From assembly GCA_017656255.1 (NCBI GenBank), contig JACDOE010000004.1:140140-204139 (forward strand): a DNA stretch of 64,000 nucleotides, read 5' to 3'. Position 1 is the first letter of the stretch. Each line of letters begins with the position of its first letter. This document shows positions 56,423-64,000 of this stretch, piece after piece. The translations under genes and the position numbers were made by a program. This DNA comes from Bacillaceae bacterium. GTDB lineage: Bacteria; Bacillota; Bacilli; JACDOE01. The notes beneath the pieces are model-generated. The model saw only the letters and a list, made by a program, of their open reading frames with translations, was not told the DNA's origin and did no database searches.

Positions 56423-56647
56423 ATGCAAAACCCCACTGTTGAAATTGATACCGAGTATATTACGCTTGGCCAATTGTTGAAACTGGCCGATATCGTTGAT
56501 TCAGGCGGCCAGGTAAAACATTTTTTAAGCGAAACGACCGTTCTGGTTAATGGTGATCCGGAAAGCAGGCGCGGACGAAAAATTTATCCGGATGATCGTG
56601 TTAAAATAGAAGATGTGGGGGAAATCAACATTATTCGGAAGTCATAG
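56423..56647 (+). CDS. yaaA: S4-domain protein YaaA (RlbA)
   Basis: The 74-residue RNA-binding protein has the S4 fold: YITLGQLLKLADIVDSGGQV, KHFLSETTVLVNGDPESRRG and RKIYPDDRVKIED. It is always found between dnaN and recF in Bacillales, and its role may be in ribosome assembly. A ribosome site AGAGGAAGG lies upstream. Confidence 0.93.
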   Translation: MQNPTVEIDTEYITLGQLLKLADIVDSGGQVKHFLSETTVLVNGDPESRRGRKIYPDDRVKIEDVGEINIIRKS

Positions 56648-56661
56648 GAGGAGCTGTATCT

Positions 56662-57789
56662 TTGTTTCTTAATCACATCGAGCTGACTCATTTTCGAAAT
56701 TATGATCAATTACGGCTCTCTTTCGACCGGAATGTCACGCTGTTTGTCGGTCAAAACGCCCAGGGCAAAACCAATTTACTGGAAGCTATCTTCACACTGG
56801 CCATGGCAAAATCCCATCGGACATCAAAAGACAGAGAATTGATTCAGTGGGAGCAAGATTTTGCCGTTATCAAGGGTGAAGCCAGCCGGAAATACAGTGA
56901 TCCCCGACTGGAACTACAGTTGTCCGGCCGCGGTAAAAAAGCCAAATTAAACGGCATTGAACAGCGTAAACTGAGTGATTATGTCGGCGCTTTAAATGTG
57001 GTGATGTTCGCCCCGGAAGATTTGAGTATCGTCAAAGGGAGCCCGTCCGTCCGAAGACGTTTTCTGGATATGGAAATCGGACAGGTTTCCCCGGCCTATT
57101 TGTATCATTTGTCAGATTATAATAAACTGGTATCACAGCGTAACCAGTATTTGAAAGAAATATATCTTCATAAACAAAAAACGGATATGCTGGATGTCTG
57201 GAATCAACAGATGGCCCAGTTGATTGTTAAGATTTTAAAAAAAAGATGGGAATTTATTGATAAAATAAATGAGTGGGCCGATGCCATCCATCAGAATATT
57301 ACAAACAGCTCGGAATCGTTAACGATTCGGTATGATCAGTCAATTGAGATGGATCCAAACATGCCGGAAAACGAGGCAATCGATGTTATTCTGGATCATT
57401 TTAACACCATTCAGGAGAAAGAGATCATGCGAGGAACTACCCTGGCGGGTCCGCATCGCGATGATTTATCTTTTTTTATTAATCAGATCAATGTTCAGCA
57501 ATTTGGTTCCCAGGGCCAACAAAGAACGACCGCTCTGTCCGTAAAACTGGCTGAACTTGAACTGATTCATGAAGAGGTGGGAGAATATCCTATTCTTTTA
57601 TTGGATGATGTGTTATCCGAACTGGATGAGTCGCGACAATCCCACCTGCTGGATACCATACAGGGGCGTGTCCAGACATTTGTGACCACGACCGGGGTGG
57701 AAGGGCTCAGGCACCAGACGCTGGAAAACGCAACGGTATACAGGGTGAAACAGGGATCGATCCAATCCATGAACCGGGGTGATGCTTAA
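56662..57789 (+). CDS. recF: DNA replication and repair protein RecF
   Basis: The 375-residue ABC-like ATPase starts at TTG 56662 (GGAGGAG upstream). Walker A is FVGQNAQGKTNLLEAIFTLA, the signature motif QFGSQGQQRTTALSVKLAEL and Walker B PILLLDDVLSELDESRQSH. It helps load RecA at gaps with RecO and RecR. It follows yaaA by 14 bp. Confidence 0.97.
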   Translation: MFLNHIELTHFRNYDQLRLSFDRNVTLFVGQNAQGKTNLLEAIFTLAMAKSHRTSKDRELIQWEQDFAVIKGEASRKYSDPRLELQLSGRGKKAKLNGIEQRKLSDYVGALNVVMFAPEDLSIVKGSPSVRRRFLDMEIGQVSPAYLYHLSDYNKLVSQRNQYLKEIYLHKQKTDMLDVWNQQMAQLIVKILKKRWEFIDKINEWADAIHQNITNSSESLTIRYDQSIEMDPNMPENEAIDVILDHFNTIQEKEIMRGTTLAGPHRDDLSFFINQINVQQFGSQGQQRTTALSVKLAELELIHEEVGEYPILLLDDVLSELDESRQSHLLDTIQGRVQTFVTTTGVEGLRHQTLENATVYRVKQGSIQSMNRGDA

Positions 57790-57791
57790 GT

Positions 57792-59962
<2,171 letters not shown>

Positions 59963-60024
59963 TTGTCAGTAAACCGTAATGTGATGGAGATCTTCTCTAC
60001 AGGCAGAAAATAGGGAGGAATAAA

Positions 60025-62463
60025 ATGGCTGAACAACAATCCAATGTGAAAGACATTAATATTAGTCAGGAAATGAGAAGTTCTTTTCTCGATTATGCGA
60101 TGAGTGTTATTGTAAGCCGTGCGCTTCCCGATGTTCGTGACGGTTTAAAACCGGTTCATCGTCGGATTTTGTATGCGATGAATGAAATGGGAATGACACC
60201 GGATAAACCTTATCGTAAATCCGCCCGTATCGTGGGTGACGTTATCGGTAAATATCACCCGCACGGGGATGCTGCCGTTTATGACACCATGGTGAGAATG
60301 GCACAGGATTTCTCTTACCGTTATCCGCTGGTGGATGGCCACGGGAACTTCGGTTCCGTCGATGGCGATGCAGCTGCGGCCATGCGTTATACGGAAGCAC
60401 GGATGTCCAAAATTGCCACGGAACTTCTGCGGGATATCAATAAAGAAACCATTGATTTCGGACCCAACTATGATGGTAATGAGAAAGAGCCGCTCGTATT
60501 GCCGGCGCGTTTTCCTCATTTACTGGTCAACGGGGCGGCTGGAATTGCTGTTGGAATGGCGACCAATATTCCTCCCCATAATTTGACGGAGGTCATCGAT
60601 GGGCTGCTCAAACTGATTGATAATCCGGATATCACTATTCCAGAATTAATGCAGGAAATCAAAGGTCCCGACTTTCCGACCGGAGCCTTGATCATGGGAC
60701 GAGACGGCATCAAGAAAGCGTATGAGACCGGACGCGGAACTGTCATTATGAGGGCCAGGGCTTATATCGAGGAAGTGAAAGGTAAAAGCCGCATAATCGT
60801 AGAGGAAATTCCGTACCAGGTTAACAAAGCCAAATTGGTGGAACGAATTGCGGAACTGGTACGGGATAAAAAGCTCGATGGTATTACGGATCTGCGTGAT
60901 GAATCCGACCGGCGCGGTATGCGTATCGTGATCGAGTTAAGACGGGACGTCAATCCCAATGTTATTTTGAATAATCTGTACAAACAGACGGCGCTCCAGA
61001 CCAGTTTCGGGGTGAATATGCTCGCTCTCGTGGATGGAGAACCAAAAGTATTAAATTTAAAGCAGGTTCTGTATCATTACCTGCAGCATCAACGGGAAGT
61101 CATTCGCCGTCGTACAGAATTCGAATTACGAAAAGCGGAAGCCCGTGCCCATATCCTGGAAGGTCTGCGTACGGCACTGGATCACATTGATGCCATCATC
61201 GAACTGATCCGGTCTTCAAGGACGACCGATGAAGCCCGGGAAGGCCTCATGACCAAATTTGAATTAAGTCATGAACAGGCTCAGGCGATCCTGGACATGA
61301 GACTTCAACGCCTGACCGGACTAGAACGTGAAAAAATTGAAGCAGAATATCAAGAACTGGTACAGACGATCAAAGAGTTGAAGGAAATTCTGGCAGATGA
61401 ATCAAAATTACTCGGAATTATTAAGGATGAATTAACCGAGATCAAAGAAAAATACGGGGATGAACGCCGCACCCGAATCATGAACAGTGAAGATAATATC
61501 GAGGATGAAGATTTGATTCCTGACGATGAGGTGGTTATCTCCCTGACCCACAACGGGTATATCAAGCGGCAGCCGATCAACGCCTATCGCAGTCAACACA
61601 GAGGTGGACGCGGTGTTCAGGGAATGGGAACCAAGGAAGATGATTTTGTTCGCCATCTGATCATCACCAGTTGCCATCAATATATTTTGTTCTTCACCAA
61701 TAAAGGAAAGGTGTATCGCCTGAAAGCCTATGAAGTACCGGAAATGGGTCGTGCAGCCAGGGGAACACCGATTGTCAACCTGATCCAGATTGACCAGGGA
61801 GAATATGTGAATGCCATCATCCCGGTCAAAGCGTTCAGTGATTCCCAAGCCCTTTTCTTTGCCACCAAAAATGGTATTGTCAAAAAGACACTTCTCTCTG
61901 CGTATGAAAATATTCGTAAGGGTGGCTTATTCGCCATTAACCTTAGAGAAGACGATGAATTAATCGGTGTTCGCCTGACGGATGGCAATCAGGATATCAT
62001 CATGGGTACGAGAAATGGCATGTCCATACGGTTTAAGGAATCAGATGTCCGGATCATGGGCAGAACGGCCACCGGTGTTAAAGGTATCACGCTCGGCGAA
62101 AATGATGAAGTGATCGGAATGGATATTGTCAAACCCGATGCCGATGTCTTGATTGTGACGGCAAGGGGTTACGGCAAACGGACGCCTGTAGAGGAATATC
62201 GTGTTCAGACCCGGGGCGGTAAAGGGATCAAGACGCTGAACGTGACTGAGCGTAACGGTCACATTGTAGGCCTGGATGTGGTGTATCCCCATGATGACTT
62301 GATGATCATAACGGTAGCGGGAGTCATCATCAGGCTTCACATCAATGAGATTTCAAAAATGGGACGATACACACAGGGTGTGCGCCTGATTCGAATTAAA
62401 GATGATGAAGAAGTCTCCACCGTGGCAAAAGTGGAGATTCATGAAGAAAACGAGAATGAGTAA
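60025..62463 (+). CDS. gyrA: DNA gyrase subunit A
   Basis: The 812-residue product has the winged-helix breakage domain with the active-site Tyr in [20 protein letters not shown]. The quinolone-region segment is [20 protein letters not shown], in which the first variable residue is Asp-Ala rather than the frequent Asp-Ser. The C-terminal beta-pinwheel holds the GyrA-box [10 protein letters not shown] near residue 530. It follows gyrB by 62 bp and ends in its own terminator. The length is usual for GyrA. Confidence 0.98.
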   Translation: MAEQQSNVKDINISQEMRSSFLDYAMSVIVSRALPDVRDGLKPVHRRILYAMNEMGMTPDKPYRKSARIVGDVIGKYHPHGDAAVYDTMVRMAQDFSYRYPLVDGHGNFGSVDGDAAAAMRYTEARMSKIATELLRDINKETIDFGPNYDGNEKEPLVLPARFPHLLVNGAAGIAVGMATNIPPHNLTEVIDGLLKLIDNPDITIPELMQEIKGPDFPTGALIMGRDGIKKAYETGRGTVIMRARAYIEEVKGKSRIIVEEIPYQVNKAKLVERIAELVRDKKLDGITDLRDESDRRGMRIVIELRRDVNPNVILNNLYKQTALQTSFGVNMLALVDGEPKVLNLKQVLYHYLQHQREVIRRRTEFELRKAEARAHILEGLRTALDHIDAIIELIRSSRTTDEAREGLMTKFELSHEQAQAILDMRLQRLTGLEREKIEAEYQELVQTIKELKEILADESKLLGIIKDELTEIKEKYGDERRTRIMNSEDNIEDEDLIPDDEVVISLTHNGYIKRQPINAYRSQHRGGRGVQGMGTKEDDFVRHLIITSCHQYILFFTNKGKVYRLKAYEVPEMGRAARGTPIVNLIQIDQGEYVNAIIPVKAFSDSQALFFATKNGIVKKTLLSAYENIRKGGLFAINLREDDELIGVRLTDGNQDIIMGTRNGMSIRFKESDVRIMGRTATGVKGITLGENDEVIGMDIVKPDADVLIVTARGYGKRTPVEEYRVQTRGGKGIKTLNVTERNGHIVGLDVVYPHDDLMIITVAGVIIRLHINEISKMGRYTQGVRLIRIKDDEEVSTVAKVEIHEENENE

Positions 62464-62485
62464 ACATTTCATTGTAATGACGAAA

Positions 62486-62512
62486 GGAAAGCAATGCTGC
62501 TTTCCTTTTTTT
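62486..62512 (+). terminator. Rho-independent terminator of gyrA
   Basis: GGAAAGCA (62486-62493) pairs with TGCTTTCC (62498-62505) around a 4-nt loop, followed by TTTTTTT. Confidence 0.92.
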
Positions 62513-62647
62513 ATACTTTAAAAATGAATTTTTAAATGAAAACAGGGGAGAATGTTCACGATTTCTTTATTGTCATTTGATTCACAGTAAAGGTAAAATG
62601 GTACTATAGGAAAAAGGTCCTACGGTTTCGAGGGGAGGTATCGGGGG

Positions 62648-63721
62648 ATGGCTGTTAACAGGCAAGTCAGTGACGTTATGATTGGAGATACATTGGTTGA
62701 GGATGTACATAGCGCTCTGGGCGGAACCATTTTTAAAAAGGGAAAAGTGATCACTGAACGGGACATTGAAGTGCTGAAGGCATTTCAAATTATTAATGTG
62801 ACGGTTCAACCCGCCGGGCAGAAGGAAAAAAAATCTTCACACGATCAGGAGACCCCCGAACAGGTGGAAACGAAAAAGGATGTCGCTCTGCAAAAGGAAT
62901 TTTATCAACTGTCTGAGCATATTCAAAAAGCCTTTTTGCAGGTTAAAGGAGGAAACAATATTCCCCTGCTGGAGATTCGAAAGGTTTTTGAACCATTTGT
63001 ACAAAAGGTCTTGTCACAGCCAGATTTGGTCATCAGGTTGACTCCTCTGGTACAGGATGCGAAGTATGACGTTCATCACGCCATTATCGTAGGGCTGATG
63101 GCAGTTTTACTGGCGAAATGGTCGCGGATGCCCCAAAAAGAATACATGCAGGTAGCCTTTGCTGGATTGTTTCATGACATCGGGAAATTAAGGGTTCACC
63201 CAAGAATTGTAGAAAAAAAGGGAACACTAACGGTCGATGAATTTGAGGAAATGAAAACTCATACGGTAAACGGGTACCATATTATAAATGGTACAACTGG
63301 ATTAAATGAAGGAGTGGCACTTGCAGCGCTGCAACATCATGAACGGATGGACGGCAGTGGATATCCGTTATCACTTCGTGAAGAGAAGATTCATCCATAC
63401 AGTCGCATTGTAGCCATCCTTGAAATTTATCATGCCATGATCTCCAAAAGAAGTTATAAAAAAGCACTGTCTCCTTTTGAAGTGGCAGATCACCTGTTGA
63501 AAGAGAATTTTGGAAAACTGGACATGAAACTGGTCTATACCTTTATCGAAGGCCTGATGCCTCTGTTTCAGGACTATTATGTACAGTTAAGCAATGGTGA
63601 GGTCGGAAAAATCGTATTTATCAACAAGTCCAGCCCGACAAGACCCATGGTTCAAATCGACGAGCGTTTTATCAATCTGGTGGATCAGCCGCAGTACAAA
63701 ATTGATAAAGTCCTGATCTAG
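62648..63721 (+). CDS. HD-GYP domain protein (putative cyclic-di-GMP phosphodiesterase)
   Basis: The 357-residue soluble protein starts at ATG 62648 with GAGGGGAGG upstream. An N-terminal segment of about 120 residues (LVEDVHSALGGTIFKKGKVI) precedes an HD-GYP domain with H in YDVHHAIIVGLMAVLLAKW, HD in AFAGLFHDIGKLRVHPRIVE, HH in ALQHHERMDGSGYPLSLREE (the GYP motif) and a late metal-region ILEIYHAMISKRSYKKALSP. A C-terminal tail may sense something, but no sensor is recognised. It is a single gene between gyrA and the rRNA promoters. Confidence 0.9.
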   Translation: MAVNRQVSDVMIGDTLVEDVHSALGGTIFKKGKVITERDIEVLKAFQIINVTVQPAGQKEKKSSHDQETPEQVETKKDVALQKEFYQLSEHIQKAFLQVKGGNNIPLLEIRKVFEPFVQKVLSQPDLVIRLTPLVQDAKYDVHHAIIVGLMAVLLAKWSRMPQKEYMQVAFAGLFHDIGKLRVHPRIVEKKGTLTVDEFEEMKTHTVNGYHIINGTTGLNEGVALAALQHHERMDGSGYPLSLREEKIHPYSRIVAILEIYHAMISKRSYKKALSPFEVADHLLKENFGKLDMKLVYTFIEGLMPLFQDYYVQLSNGEVGKIVFINKSSPTRPMVQIDERFINLVDQPQYKIDKVLI

Positions 63722-63758
63722 TGGTTGGAACATGGAATAAAAATCCTAAAAAAAACAA

Positions 63759-63788
63759 TTGACTTGAATAATTGGACCATGTTATATT
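63759..63788 (+). promoter_or_regulatory. rRNA operon promoter P1
   Basis: TTGACT (63759-63764) is followed after 18 nt by TATATT (63783-63788). It faces the right edge and lies upstream of P2. Confidence 0.7.
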
Positions 63789-63797
63789 ATCAAATGT

Positions 63798-63816
63798 CGC
63801 CATTGAAACGATGGCG
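63798..63816 (+). other. Hairpin downstream of P1 in the rRNA leader
   Basis: CGCCAT pairs with ATGGCG around a 7-nt loop, followed by CTTTTATGGGG. The T tract is too short for an effective terminator, so it may be part of antitermination or processing. Confidence 0.4.
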
Positions 63817-63867
63817 CTTTTATGGGGATATGTGGGGATAAGATAAGTGAGAGAGAATTCATGTCAA

Positions 63868-63876
63868 TGTGGATAA
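63868..63876 (-). promoter_or_regulatory. DnaA box just upstream of rRNA promoter P2
   Basis: TGTGGATAA on the plus strand is a perfect complement of TTATCCACA, about 10 bp before the P2 -35 box. Confidence 0.6.
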
Positions 63877-63884
63877 AAAAACCA

Positions 63885-63914
63885 TTGACTGAATATAGCA
63901 CAGCATGATATATT
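63885..63914 (+). promoter_or_regulatory. rRNA operon promoter P2
   Basis: TTGACT (63885-63890), an 18-nt spacer and TATATT (63909-63914). Two tandem near-consensus promoters are typical for rrn operons of Bacillales. Confidence 0.8.
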
Positions 63915-63920
63915 GATAAA

Positions 63921-64000
63921 GTCGCTGTCAAACAGAGAGCGACACAGAAGTTCCTTGAAAACTGAACAGAAGAACGCCTGAAAGATCCTCGTTCAATGAA
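63921..64000 (+). other. Leader of a 16S rRNA precursor (gene beyond right edge)
   Basis: GTCGCT (63921-63926) pairs with AGCGAC (63938-63943) as a leader hairpin. CCTTGAAAACTGAACAGAAG (63953 onward) is the sequence typical of the region upstream of 16S rRNA genes in Bacillales. The mature 16S start is not reached. Confidence 0.8.

Noticed and set aside
63798..63816. Hairpin after P1 as a true terminator
   Set aside because: The stem is short and the T tract weak; P2 and the leader follow, so it more likely belongs to the rRNA leader.

Overview
The window is a 64 kb piece of a low-to-mid GC Firmicutes chromosome that spans the replication origin. The order rpmH-rnpA-yidD-spoIIIJ-jag-mnmE-mnmG-rsmG-noc-parA-parB on one arm and dnaA-dnaN-yaaA-recF-remB-gyrB-gyrA on the other is the classic Bacillales origin layout. 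A GerA-type germinant receptor operon, YyaC, SpoIIIJ and Spo0J/Soj indicate an endospore former. I do not name a species.

Layout. 1-3.5 kb (minus strand): 5' part of a TrmH-family RNA methyltransferase, a membrane protein with a Rieske-like tail, and an ECF sigma/anti-sigma pair. 3.6-8.9 kb (plus strand): accessory genes, namely a lipoprotein, a glutaredoxin-like gene with an in-frame UGA at the first cysteine of its CxxC motif, a YbaK-type deacylase, an AlkA-like glycosylase, an orphan adenine methyltransferase and two unknown membrane proteins. 8.9-13.7 kb: malate:quinone oxidoreductase, then a 2.3 kb AT-rich segment with a ClC channel gene, bounded by 17-bp direct repeats. One repeat is the last codons of rlmH, the site used by staphylococcal SCC elements. 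13.7-23.8 kb: a DnaA-box cluster, a CxxH/CxxC protein, the WalRK regulon operon (walR-walK-yycH-yycI-yycJ-htrA), an M23 endopeptidase and a small unknown protein. 23.9-24.4 kb: four tRNA genes (Phe, Asp, Glu, Lys). 24.5-33.4 kb: purA, replicative helicase, rplI, gdpP, yybS, rpsR-ssb-rpsF and ychF. 33.5-37.4 kb: germinant receptor operon in B-A-C order. 37.4-43.8 kb: YyzM, a YkvI-type transporter, YyaC, a lipid-kinase-like protein, a bactofilin with an M23 peptidase, DUF554 and a cysteine desulfurase. 43.9-53.2 kb: parB-parA, noc, rsmG, mnmG, mnmE, jag, spoIIIJ, yidD, rnpA and rpmH. 53.2-55.2 kb: bipartite oriC around dnaA. 55.2-63.7 kb: dnaN through gyrA and an HD-GYP protein. 63.7-64.0 kb: tandem promoters and leader of an rRNA operon whose 16S gene lies beyond the right edge.

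The core genes form one functional block: initiation (dnaA, oriC, DnaA-box clusters), elongation (dnaN, helicase, ssb), topology (gyrAB), segregation and division control (parABS, noc), tRNA modification (mnmE/mnmG), membrane insertion (spoIIIJ/jag/yidD) and cell-wall homeostasis (WalRK, M23 enzymes, bactofilin). The least ordinary signals are the candidate selenocysteine glutaredoxin at 4.3 kb, with a SECIS-like hairpin after its UGA, and the SCC-like direct repeats at rlmH.
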